Of a DNA stretch of 64,000 nt, positions 1-7,852 are shown piece by piece. Origin of the DNA: UBA1672 sp964352665 (GTDB lineage Bacteria; Pseudomonadota; Alphaproteobacteria; Micavibrionales; Micavibrionaceae). Within the stretch, counting starts at the first letter, position 1. Every line of letters starts with the position of its first letter. The position numbers were made by a program, and so were the translations under genes. The DNA lies in assembly GCA_964352665.1 (NCBI GenBank), contig CAYGSJ010000004.1, positions 62,001 to 126,000 on the forward strand. The letters are read 5' to 3'. Under the pieces are notes generated by a model. It saw only the letters and a program-made list of their open reading frames with translations, did no database searches and was not told the origin of the DNA.

Positions 1-638
1 GAAAATTTTCTCGGCAAGGCGCTCTCATTTTTAAAAGAGCCGGAGCGATTTAAAAAAACATCCTTTGTCGGGCAGTTAACCAGCGGGTTAACCAAGACAA
101 CAGGAATTTCGGGCATTGTAGGTGCTTCGTCTATAATATTGCCAAAACCTCTTATCACGCTGGGGCGGCACTTCAAACAAACGGGTATGTCCGCACCCAG
201 TTTTTCCATCATAGGGAATATGTAGCGTTCATCGTGGGGTATGTCCCAGAAATCCATTAATCCCCAGAGTGTAGCAGCAGCATCAGATGAACCGCCGCCT
301 AATCCAGAAGCCAGAGGAAGATTTTTGATCAGTGTAATTTTTAGATTAAGTTGTTTATTTGTAATTTGAGATAAGGCCCTTGCTGCCCTGACTACAAGGT
401 TGGGATTGTCGAGTGTAGAACCCCGTTCTTTTTTTGAAAAATACTCTGCGAAGGGCCCCCGCACCTCAAACGAAAATGACGGTGCCATGTCTATGATAAT
501 TTCGTCGCCAATATCTGCGAACACCACAAGAGAATCCAAGCTGTGATACTCTTTTTCCAATTTTCCAGTAATATGCAGGAATAAATTGATTTTTGCTGGT
601 GCAAAGATTAAGCGTGATTGGGGCTTAGAAACAATCAT
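1..638 (-). CDS. ispE: 4-diphosphocytidyl-2-C-methyl-D-erythritol kinase (partial, C-terminus outside window)
   Basis: About 212 N-terminal codons are present; the gene runs off the left edge. IspE is the cytosolic ATP-dependent GHMP kinase that phosphorylates CDP-methylerythritol in the MEP isoprenoid pathway. Visible signatures are the N-terminal APAKINLFLHI (residues about 13-23) and the glycine/serine-rich ATP loop LASGLGGGSSDAAA (about 109-122). The ATG at 638-636 overlaps the stop of the upstream TPR gene as ATGA, so translational coupling is likely. Upstream on the same strand are the TPR protein and ETF-QO. Identity is secure from these motifs. Confidence 0.95.
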   Translation of the reverse strand, partial: MIVSKPQSRLIFAPAKINLFLHITGKLEKEYHSLDSLVVFADIGDEIIIDMAPSFSFEVRGPFAEYFSKKERGSTLDNPNLVVRAARALSQITNKQLNLKITLIKNLPLASGLGGGSSDAAATLWGLMDFWDIPHDERYIFPMMEKLGADIPVCLKCRPSVIRGFGNIIDEAPTMPEIPVVLVNPLVNCPTKDVFLNRSGSFKNESALPRKF

Positions 639-2428
639 TGGTGTTGTGTATCTTCTAGGCCGGATAAAAGCTTTTCTTCAATTTCTTTAATTTGTTCCGG
701 ATCGTCAGAATGGTTTTGTGCTCGTCTCCATTGAAACTGTGCCTCCAGTGTTCTTCCGACTTTCCAATAAGAGTCGCCAAGATGGTCGTTAATTGTAGGG
801 TCAGCAGGCAAGAGTTCGACAGCGCGCTCAAGATAGATAACGGCGTTATCATAATTCTGAGTGCGATAGAAAACCCATCCCAAAGAGTCTGTAATAAATC
901 CGTCATCCGGCCTTAATTCAACGGCGCGTTGAATCATATGCAGGGCTTCCTCGAGATTTTCTCCACGGTCTGCCCAAGCATAGCCCAGATAATTGAGTAT
1001 GTAGGGGTGATCAGGTTGATGTTCGAGCGCCGCTTTTAGTTCTTTTTCAGCAGCAGCCCAGTTATCGAGTTGTTCGTAGGAAATACCGCGAACATAATGT
1101 AAATGCCAAAAATCGGCAGGAATTTCTCCGCCAAATTTTTTTATGGCCTGGTCATAAGCTTCAAGCGCTTCTTTGTATTTTTCATGATGCCTATAGAGAT
1201 TGCCGATTTTTATGAGTGTCTCTGCATCTTTATAATTTTCGGATAGGTTTTGAAGCAGTCCCAAGGCTTGCTCAACGCGACCTGTTTCTTCATAAATTTC
1301 AGCAATTTTATATTGTGCCTGTAGGTAATCTTTATCAGATTTTGGCACTGACTTATAAAGTGCGATCGATCTATCATATTGTTTATGGCTTGAGTTTATT
1401 TCCGCGAGTAAAAGTTTTGTATTGACCATATCCGGTTCAAGATAGAGCGCTAAATAACCAAATACACGCGCGCTTTCATCGTTCTGTTCATTATAAAGGG
1501 TACCCGAAATGTCATGGAAGGCTTTTGCCAGACCTTGTTGTGCAGATTCTACTTTTTCGAAAAGGGGTTTTGTCTGGTTGTTTTTTAAAGATGAAATTTT
1601 TTCTTTGATAACTTGGTTTTCCGGGTTGTCTCTTAAGACGGTTTCATAAAGTTTAAGGGCTTTGTCTTTTAAACCGACATGGCCGTAAAGATCTGCAATG
1701 CGTTCCTGTTCGTGAGAATTTATGTCTTCGACTTTAAGGGCCTTATCTATCATCTGTTCAATTGCAGAATGGTTGCTTAAAAAATCTGAAATGAGGATGG
1801 CGTGATATAGCTGCATCGTGTTGTTTTTCAGATTTGTTATTTCGAGCTTATTTTCTGCGGCGTTTAGCCAGCCTGTTACAAAGGGTCTTATAAAGTTTGC
1901 AGTCCCGTCAACGGTCAGTTTTTCAAAAAGTTGGGTGGCTTCTTTATAGTTATTTTTTTTGAATGCTTCCGCGATTAAGAAAACTTCTGCAACAGTGTTG
2001 GGTGTATCTTGTGTCTCATTTTTGAGACGGTGTGCGAGTGCCATGGCTTCTTCTGCGTTGCCAGAGCCCATAGAGAGAATCATTGCGCGTTGAAGTATTC
2101 CATCGGGGGTAATTCCGGAATCCACCAGTCTATTGATATAGTCATTTGCACTTTGCCAATCATGTTGTTTCTGAGCAAAGCGGCTTGCAAGATAGTCCCC
2201 TGCATAGACCGTTTTGGGGGTTTTGAATGGTTCTTGTATGAGATCAACTCTGGAATTTACATCTTCATTTTTTGGAATCTGTGTTGACGGTGTTCCTGCG
2301 AAAGCCAGAATAGTTTTGATCTGTGATCCAATAGCAAAGGCTACGCAGCAGGCTGCCAATATAAAAAAGAGACGTTTCATATTATTTATATATTCCTTGT
2401 TTATGTCTTTATTTTCAGATGTCGTCAT
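635..2428 (-). CDS. Tetratricopeptide-repeat protein, probably exported or membrane-anchored
   Basis: The 597-residue protein has a hydrophobic segment at about residues 18-43 (MKRLFFILAACCVAFAIGSQ onward), which looks like a signal peptide or anchor. The rest is helical TPR repeats, clearest in the C-terminal third (YLGYAWADRGENLEEAL, SLGWVFYRTQNYDNAV, HLGDSYWKVGRTLEA). TPR arrays are protein-binding scaffolds; no catalytic motif is visible. The start at 2428 has AGGGG nine bases upstream. A second ATG at 2380 would begin directly at the signal-like segment and is also plausible. The gene overlaps ispE by four bases and lies 38 bp after ETF-QO, so all three may be one transcript. Specific function unknown. 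Confidence 0.85.
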   Translation of the reverse strand: MTTSENKDINKEYINNMKRLFFILAACCVAFAIGSQIKTILAFAGTPSTQIPKNEDVNSRVDLIQEPFKTPKTVYAGDYLASRFAQKQHDWQSANDYINRLVDSGITPDGILQRAMILSMGSGNAEEAMALAHRLKNETQDTPNTVAEVFLIAEAFKKNNYKEATQLFEKLTVDGTANFIRPFVTGWLNAAENKLEITNLKNNTMQLYHAILISDFLSNHSAIEQMIDKALKVEDINSHEQERIADLYGHVGLKDKALKLYETVLRDNPENQVIKEKISSLKNNQTKPLFEKVESAQQGLAKAFHDISGTLYNEQNDESARVFGYLALYLEPDMVNTKLLLAEINSSHKQYDRSIALYKSVPKSDKDYLQAQYKIAEIYEETGRVEQALGLLQNLSENYKDAETLIKIGNLYRHHEKYKEALEAYDQAIKKFGGEIPADFWHLHYVRGISYEQLDNWAAAEKELKAALEHQPDHPYILNYLGYAWADRGENLEEALHMIQRAVELRPDDGFITDSLGWVFYRTQNYDNAVIYLERAVELLPADPTINDHLGDSYWKVGRTLEAQFQWRRAQNHSDDPEQIKEIEEKLLSGLEDTQHQ

Positions 2429-2466
2429 AAGGTTTTACCCCTTAAATTCAAAAATACTAAACAAAA

Positions 2467-4101
2467 TTACATATTGGGATAATTCGGTCCATCACCGCCC
2501 TGAGGTACAACCCAGTTTATATTTTGTGACGGGTCTTTTATATCGCATGTTTTACAATGCACACAGTTTTGTGAATTTATTCTAAAATGTTTTTGGCCAT
2601 TTTCTTCGACAATTTCATATACCGCGGCAGGACAATATCTTTGTGCGGGTTCTGCATATTCCGGCAGGTTGGTTTGTATTGGAATTGCAGGATTTTTTAA
2701 TTGAAGGTGGCATGGCTGGTTTTCTGCGTGGTTTGTATTTGAAAGTTGTACAGAAGTTAGCCGATCGAATGTAATCACACCATCTGGTTTTGGGTAGTTG
2801 ATCGGTATGTGCTGGCTCGCCTTTTCAAGTTGCTTATGGTCAGCGTGATTTTCAAGCGTTCGCCCGAGTTTACCTGCGGTTACGGTTTCTATGGCAGCGT
2901 TGATGAGTCCGCCCCATAGTCCTTTATGAAAGCCAGGGCGGATGTTTCTGACCGATTTTAATTCATGCCATAGCCATGTCTGTTTAAGATTATCAGCATA
3001 TTCACGACATTCAGTGCCCCAATCGGGTGTTTCTTGCAGATGTGTATGAATGCTTTCTGCAGCAACCATTCCTGATTTCATGGCGGTATGGTTACCTTTT
3101 ATTTTAGGCACATTCAAGAAGCCAGCTGTATCTCCGATTAATACACCGCCTGGAAAGGTTAGTTTGGGGAGTGACTGGAATCCTCCCTCAACCAGAGCGC
3201 GTGCGCCGTAGGCAATGCGTTTACCGCCTTCTAGAAGGGGTTTGATTTTTGGATGGGTTTTGAAACGCTGCATTTCCTCATAAGGGGATAAATACGGATT
3301 TTTGTAATCCAGCCCGACAACAAAACCAATAGATACAAGATTATCTTCCATGTGGTAAATCCATGAGCCGCCATAGGTTTTAGTATCCATTGGCCAGCCA
3401 ATAGTATGCTGACAAAGGCCCTGCTGGTGCTTTGAAGGCTCAACTTCCCAGAGTTCCTTTATACCAAGGCCGTAGGTTTGCGGGTCACTATGTTCCCGTA
3501 AATTGTATTTTGTGATCAGAGTTTTGGTCAAAGAACCATGGCAGCCTTCGGCAAAGACAGTTTGGCGCGCATGAAGTTCCATACCGGGTTCGAAATGATC
3601 TGTTTTGTTGCCTTGTTCATCGATGCCCATATCTCCGGTAGCGATTCCAATAACGGAGTCCAACTCATCGTAAAGAACTTCGGCAGCAGCAAAACCGGGG
3701 AAAATTTCAACGCCCAGATTTTCAGCTTGTTCAGCAAGCCAGCGGCACAAATTTCCAAGCGAGATAATATAGTTCCCCTTATTGTGCATTTGGGGCGGGG
3801 TGATCATTGGAAATGATCCTTGTCTGGTCAAAAACACAAATTTATCTTTTGTAGCGGGACATGTGAGAGGGGCACCTTTTTCTTTCCAGTCCGGTATTAG
3901 CTCATTTAATGCGCGTGGTTCGAATACAGCACCAGAGAGAAGATGAGCACCAATTTCAGAGCCCTTTTCTAAAACACAGACTGACAAAGTTTCATCGAGC
4001 TGTTTCAGACGAATCGCGCAGGATAAACCTGATGGGCCACCACCAACAATAACCACATCATATTCCATGTTTTCGCGATCAGATCTTACGGATTCTGGCA
4101 T
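2467..4101 (-). CDS. Electron transfer flavoprotein-ubiquinone oxidoreductase
   Basis: ETF-QO passes electrons from reduced electron-transfer flavoprotein (fatty-acid and amino-acid oxidation) to ubiquinone at the inner membrane, using FAD and one [4Fe-4S] cluster. The N-terminus carries the Rossmann FAD motif GGGPSGLSCAIRL (about residues 20-32). The C-terminus carries cluster cysteines: CPAAVYE, then NCVHCKTCDIKDP, followed by the typical WVVPQGGDGPNYPNM end. Length 544 is normal. The ATG at 4101 has AGAGGA eight bases upstream. It is divergent from the UDG gene. No etfA/etfB are in the window. Confidence 0.95.
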   Translation of the reverse strand: MPESVRSDRENMEYDVVIVGGGPSGLSCAIRLKQLDETLSVCVLEKGSEIGAHLLSGAVFEPRALNELIPDWKEKGAPLTCPATKDKFVFLTRQGSFPMITPPQMHNKGNYIISLGNLCRWLAEQAENLGVEIFPGFAAAEVLYDELDSVIGIATGDMGIDEQGNKTDHFEPGMELHARQTVFAEGCHGSLTKTLITKYNLREHSDPQTYGLGIKELWEVEPSKHQQGLCQHTIGWPMDTKTYGGSWIYHMEDNLVSIGFVVGLDYKNPYLSPYEEMQRFKTHPKIKPLLEGGKRIAYGARALVEGGFQSLPKLTFPGGVLIGDTAGFLNVPKIKGNHTAMKSGMVAAESIHTHLQETPDWGTECREYADNLKQTWLWHELKSVRNIRPGFHKGLWGGLINAAIETVTAGKLGRTLENHADHKQLEKASQHIPINYPKPDGVITFDRLTSVQLSNTNHAENQPCHLQLKNPAIPIQTNLPEYAEPAQRYCPAAVYEIVEENGQKHFRINSQNCVHCKTCDIKDPSQNINWVVPQGGDGPNYPNM

Positions 4102-4185
4102 TCTGTGGTTTCCTCTTTCTTTTTTCAGGCTTCTATTCTACCCTCATCTTATATAGGAAATTCTTAATAAAATAAAGGATATGGC

Positions 4186-5028
4186 GTGATTGATCAGGCC
4201 TTGAAAGAGGAAATTGTAACGGCTTTGGATTGGTATGTCGATCAGGGTGTAACAACAGTTGTCTCTGATGAGGTTGTAGACCGCACGGTTACTCAGGAAA
4301 TCTCCGTAGAGCAAGACAGGGCACCTCGTCAATCTTCAATTGGAGCGGGTGAAACAAAACAAGCTGTTTCCTTTTTAGGAAAATCAGATGCTTATGAAGA
4401 CGCGCTAAAGAGGGCGCAAGCAGTGTCTACTCTAGAAGAATTAAGGGAAACTATTGCTTCGTTTGATGGTATTGCTCTGAAAAAAACAGCAAGCAATATG
4501 GTTTTTTCCGATGGTAATCCCAAAGCAAAGGTGATGTTGGTCGGAGAAGCACCAGGAGCGGATGAGGATCGGCTAGGTAAACCTTTTGTAGGCGTTAGCG
4601 GGCAGTTGTTAGACAAGATTCTGAAGTGTATAGATTTAGAAAGATACGCAGAGGATCCAGAAAAAGCTGTGTATATTTCGAATATTTTAAACTGGAGACC
4701 ACCGGGAAATAGAACGCCGTCTCCAGGTGAAATTGAGGTAAGTTTACCTTTTATCGAGCGCCATATTCAGTTAATCCAGCCCGAAATATTAATTTTTTGT
4801 GGTGGTGTTTCGGCCAAGTCATTATTGGCCAGTTCCAGCAGTATTTCACGTCTTCGGAAAGTTTTTCATGAATACAGGCCTATAACAAAAGGTGTCGGAG
4901 ATAAAATTATACCTGCGATTGCAACTTATCATCCCTCGTATCTTTTAAGAACGCCGCAGCAGAAAAAGTCTGTATGGGCAGATATGCTTATGCTTCGACA
5001 AAGAATTGAAACTAAAGACAAATCGTAG
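4186..5028 (+). CDS. Uracil-DNA glycosylase, family 4-like, without Fe-S cysteines
   Basis: This base-excision repair enzyme removes uracil from DNA. Motifs are GEAPGADEDRLGKPFVG (active-site loop, about residues 118-134), NWRPPGNRTPSPGE, and the C-terminal HPSYLLRTP loop. The first 80-90 residues are a poorly conserved leader. Classical family 4 enzymes bind a [4Fe-4S] cluster through four cysteines; this protein has only two (KCIDL and FCGG), so it should lack the cluster. The start is GTG at 4186 with AAAGGA seven bases upstream; the ATG at 4181 runs into a stop after two codons. Followed 65 bp later by the lytic transglycosylase. Confidence 0.88.
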   Translation: MIDQALKEEIVTALDWYVDQGVTTVVSDEVVDRTVTQEISVEQDRAPRQSSIGAGETKQAVSFLGKSDAYEDALKRAQAVSTLEELRETIASFDGIALKKTASNMVFSDGNPKAKVMLVGEAPGADEDRLGKPFVGVSGQLLDKILKCIDLERYAEDPEKAVYISNILNWRPPGNRTPSPGEIEVSLPFIERHIQLIQPEILIFCGGVSAKSLLASSSSISRLRKVFHEYRPITKGVGDKIIPAIATYHPSYLLRTPQQKKSVWADMLMLRQRIETKDKS

Positions 5029-5054
5029 AATATTTTTCATAATTAAATAAAAAC

Positions 5055-5083
5055 TGGACAAAAGTGCAGAATTTATGTACTAA
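5055..5083 (+). promoter_or_regulatory. Candidate sigma-70 promoter for the lytic transglycosylase gene
   Basis: TGGACA at 5055-5060 and TACTAA at 5078-5083 are separated by 17 bp. The -35 is strong (5/6) and the -10 is weak. Transcription would begin near 5090, a few bases before the ATG at 5094. That implies a nearly leaderless mRNA and argues against the upstream GTG at 5064 as the start. Confidence 0.3.
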
Positions 5084-5093
5084 TCCAGCCGTT

Positions 5094-7040
5094 ATGAACA
5101 TACAAGGCTTCGGAAAAAAAGGTGCACAGGTCTGTGCCTGTGCCCTCATGTTAAGCATTTTATTTCTGCCGGTACACGCGGCGGAGACGGTTCCTATTCC
5201 GTTTCTTAAGCCAAGCGCTGCAAAGACAGTCTTATTGCCTATTCCCAAAGCCAAGCCGAAACATGTAGAAAATGTTTCTTTTCAGGCGTTATCGCTGAAT
5301 TTGGCGAGTCTCTTTTTTCTTTCTGATAATAAGACAAATAAAAGATCAGCACATTATCCACACGGTTATAAACCGTTATCTGGTGAACAAGCCGCTCTTT
5401 ACATGCAGATATTCGAAATGCAGGCACTTGGAAAGATGGAGAGTGCAGACAGGCTTATCAAGGAATTGACTGATAAGAGGCTGGTGGGGCATGTGCTGTA
5501 TCAACGCTATATGCATCCTTCCTATGTGTCTTCATTCAAAGAGCTTAAGAACTGGATGGCGGTGTATGCCGATCATCCGGGCGCTGATAAAGTATATAAA
5601 TTGGCGCAGGTAAAAGGTAGCGACAGAATAAACGAACCCAAAACCGGGCCACTTTTGGCACGTGTTAATGAGCCAACAATTTATTACCCGAAGCACTATA
5701 AGAGCGTGACTAAGCGCAGCACGGATCAACAAAAATCTGTGCGTGATCTTTCAAGGAAAGTAAGAGCTTTTGTGCGTACAGGAGAGCCTTCTAATGCGCA
5801 GCTTTATATGCAGTCTGCAGAGGGTGTGGCGTTTATTGATGAGGTTGAATATGATGGCCTTATTGCACAAATCGCCGCCGGATATTTATACGCAAAAGAT
5901 TTTCAGTCCGCTTACGGACTTGCAGTTCAGGCTGCGGATCGTTCTGGGAGATTTGTACCCGAAGCCGCATGGGTTGCAGGACTCGCGTTATGGCAGCAGG
6001 ATAGTTTTGAAGCTGCTGCACCTTATTTCGAAATGGTAGGGCAGTCAGCCTATGCGTCTGGTTGGTTGGCATCAGCTGGATATTATTGGGCTGCAAGAAG
6101 TCACAAAAAATCTGGTAATGAGGGGGCGGCAACCAAGGCATTGGAGCGAGCGGCAAAACATTCCAGAACATTTTATGGTTTGCTTGCGGCGCATTCTCTT
6201 GGAACGCTTCCCTCTTTTCACTGGGATGTTTCCGAATACACAGCTGATCATGAAGCTCTTATTTTAAGTTATCCGGCGGGTAAGCGCGTTTTCACTCTTG
6301 TGGCTGCGGAGCAGTATGATCTGGCAGAAGAAGAACTGATGCGTTTAGATTATAAGGGAAATATTGATCTTTCTCGGGCGGTTCTTGCCTATGCGTCCCA
6401 TGTAGGTTTGCCTGGCGTTGCGCTGCGTTTGGGTAATATGATTGAGCACAAGACAGGTCAGTACTATGATAGTGCTCTCTATCCGGTAAGTCCGTGGTCG
6501 CCGCAGGATGGTTATAAACTTGATCCTGCGCTTGTGCATGCTGTGATCCGGCAGGAATCCCGTTTTGACCAGAATGCACAAAGCTATAGTGGGGCTCTTG
6601 GTTTGATGCAAATTATGCCCAAAACAGCGCAATATATAGCTAATAATACAGGTTATAAAGGCGGACTAAGTGCACAGACTTTGAAGTTGCCTGAAGTTAA
6701 CATGAAAATTGGTCAGGACTATTTGGATTATTTGCTTAAAGGGCAATATGTGAAGGGTGATGTCGTATCGTTGCTGGTGGCCTATAACGCAGGGCCGGGT
6801 AATTTACTTAAATGGAAAGAACGTATAGGCGAGCAAGCTGATCCTCTTTTATTTGTTGAAATGGTGCCGATTCAAGAAACACGTGACTACGTAGAGCGCG
6901 TGATGTCAAATTACTGGATATACCGGATGCGTGCTGGTCTGGAAGTTCCAAGTTTAGGTGCGCTCTCAAAGGGTCGTTCTCCTCAATATGCACATGTCAT
7001 GCAGGCAGAATATCCCTACAAGCTTGCTGCTCATCAGTAA
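5094..7040 (+). CDS. Soluble lytic murein transglycosylase (Slt/MltE-like GH23), periplasmic
   Basis: Cleaves the MurNAc-GlcNAc bond of peptidoglycan, leaving 1,6-anhydro ends. From the ATG at 5094 there is a clear signal peptide (basic GKK, hydrophobic ALMLSILFLPVHA, cleavage before AE). A GTG at 5064 would add ten residues in front of it and is less likely, although GGA precedes it. The middle is a long alpha-superhelical region. The C-terminal SLT domain (about residues 470-620) has the catalytic Glu in RQESRFDQNAQS, then GALGLMQIMPKTA and the AYNAGPGNLLKW motif. The last 7 bases overlap the convergent hisN gene. Confidence 0.93.
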   Translation: MNIQGFGKKGAQVCACALMLSILFLPVHAAETVPIPFLKPSAAKTVLLPIPKAKPKHVENVSFQALSLNLASLFFLSDNKTNKRSAHYPHGYKPLSGEQAALYMQIFEMQALGKMESADRLIKELTDKRLVGHVLYQRYMHPSYVSSFKELKNWMAVYADHPGADKVYKLAQVKGSDRINEPKTGPLLARVNEPTIYYPKHYKSVTKRSTDQQKSVRDLSRKVRAFVRTGEPSNAQLYMQSAEGVAFIDEVEYDGLIAQIAAGYLYAKDFQSAYGLAVQAADRSGRFVPEAAWVAGLALWQQDSFEAAAPYFEMVGQSAYASGWLASAGYYWAARSHKKSGNEGAATKALERAAKHSRTFYGLLAAHSLGTLPSFHWDVSEYTADHEALILSYPAGKRVFTLVAAEQYDLAEEELMRLDYKGNIDLSRAVLAYASHVGLPGVALRLGNMIEHKTGQYYDSALYPVSPWSPQDGYKLDPALVHAVIRQESRFDQNAQSYSGALGLMQIMPKTAQYIANNTGYKGGLSAQTLKLPEVNMKIGQDYLDYLLKGQYVKGDVVSLLVAYNAGPGNLLKWKERIGEQADPLLFVEMVPIQETRDYVERVMSNYWIYRMRAGLEVPSLGALSKGRSPQYAHVMQAEYPYKLAAHQ

Positions 7041-7810
7041 GGCGATTTTCTGATTATTCTCTCCACTTGCGGCCATAATTCGGGATCACCTATTGCGACC
7101 ACTTTTCCTGCAGAATTCAGGGTTAACTCATCGCCACGCCAGTCAGTGATTTGTCCTCCAGCTCCCTTAATAATCGGAACAAGCGCTGCAAAATCATAGG
7201 GGGATAGATTTTGTTCGAAGGCTATATCCATATAACCACTGGCTATCAAGCCATACATATAGCAATCGCCGCCCCATATCATGCGGGAGCGCCCATGTTC
7301 GAATATCTCGTAGGCGCGGTCAAACTCTTCCAGTTTATCGAACATCATCGGGGTGGTTGCGCCGATACTGGCATAATGTACATCGGTGCATTGGCGTGTT
7401 TTAACAGTTTTGCCGTTCATTGTGGTTTGCTTGCAGTCTCCGACCCATCTTTCTTTCAGTATGGGTTGGTCGATAATCCCGATTTCAGGGATTTCATTTC
7501 TGCAAAGTGCAATCAATGTCCCAAAAGTTGGCCGTCCAATCATAAATGATTTTGTGCCATCTATCGGGTCGATCACCCATGTTAGTTCGTTTTTGCTTTC
7601 TTTTTGACCATATTCCTCCCCGAGGATACCATCATCCGGTCTGGTTTGTTCAATCAGATCACGGAGGGCTTTTTCAACTTCGCGATCGGCTATTGTTACG
7701 GGACTTTCGTCTTCCTTTTTTTCGATATCAAAGGGCTGGCGGTAATATTTTTGTATTATTTCTCCCGCTATATCTGCCATCCTATTGGCAAATTCAACAA
7801 ATTCGTTCAT
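7034..7810 (-). CDS. hisN: Inositol-monophosphatase-fold phosphatase, probably histidinol-phosphatase
   Basis: A Mg-dependent phosphatase of the IMPase superfamily. Metal ligands lie in GEEYG, in DPIDGTKSF, and in the C-terminal LSPYDFAALVPIIKGAGG. Alphaproteobacterial members of this subgroup usually serve as HisN, dephosphorylating histidinol phosphate in histidine synthesis; inositol or PAP phosphatase activity is the alternative, and no other his gene is nearby to decide. The start is set by a perfect GGAGG seven bases before the ATG at 7810; an in-frame codon at 7828 would add six residues but has no such site. The 258-residue length is normal for the family. Its 3' end overlaps the slt stop; divergent from alaS, 42 bp away. 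Confidence 0.88.
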   Translation of the reverse strand: MNEFVEFANRMADIAGEIIQKYYRQPFDIEKKEDESPVTIADREVEKALRDLIEQTRPDDGILGEEYGQKESKNELTWVIDPIDGTKSFMIGRPTFGTLIALCRNEIPEIGIIDQPILKERWVGDCKQTTMNGKTVKTRQCTDVHYASIGATTPMMFDKLEEFDRAYEIFEHGRSRMIWGGDCYMYGLIASGYMDIAFEQNLSPYDFAALVPIIKGAGGQITDWRGDELTLNSAGKVVAIGDPELWPQVERIIRKSPY

Positions 7811-7852
7811 AAATATTCCTCCAGACATACTTATGAAGAATAGAGTGAAGTG

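Noticed and set aside
5064..5093. GTG at 5064 as the start of the lytic transglycosylase
   Set aside because: It adds ten residues ahead of a well-formed signal peptide and overlaps the probable promoter; kept as an alternative only.
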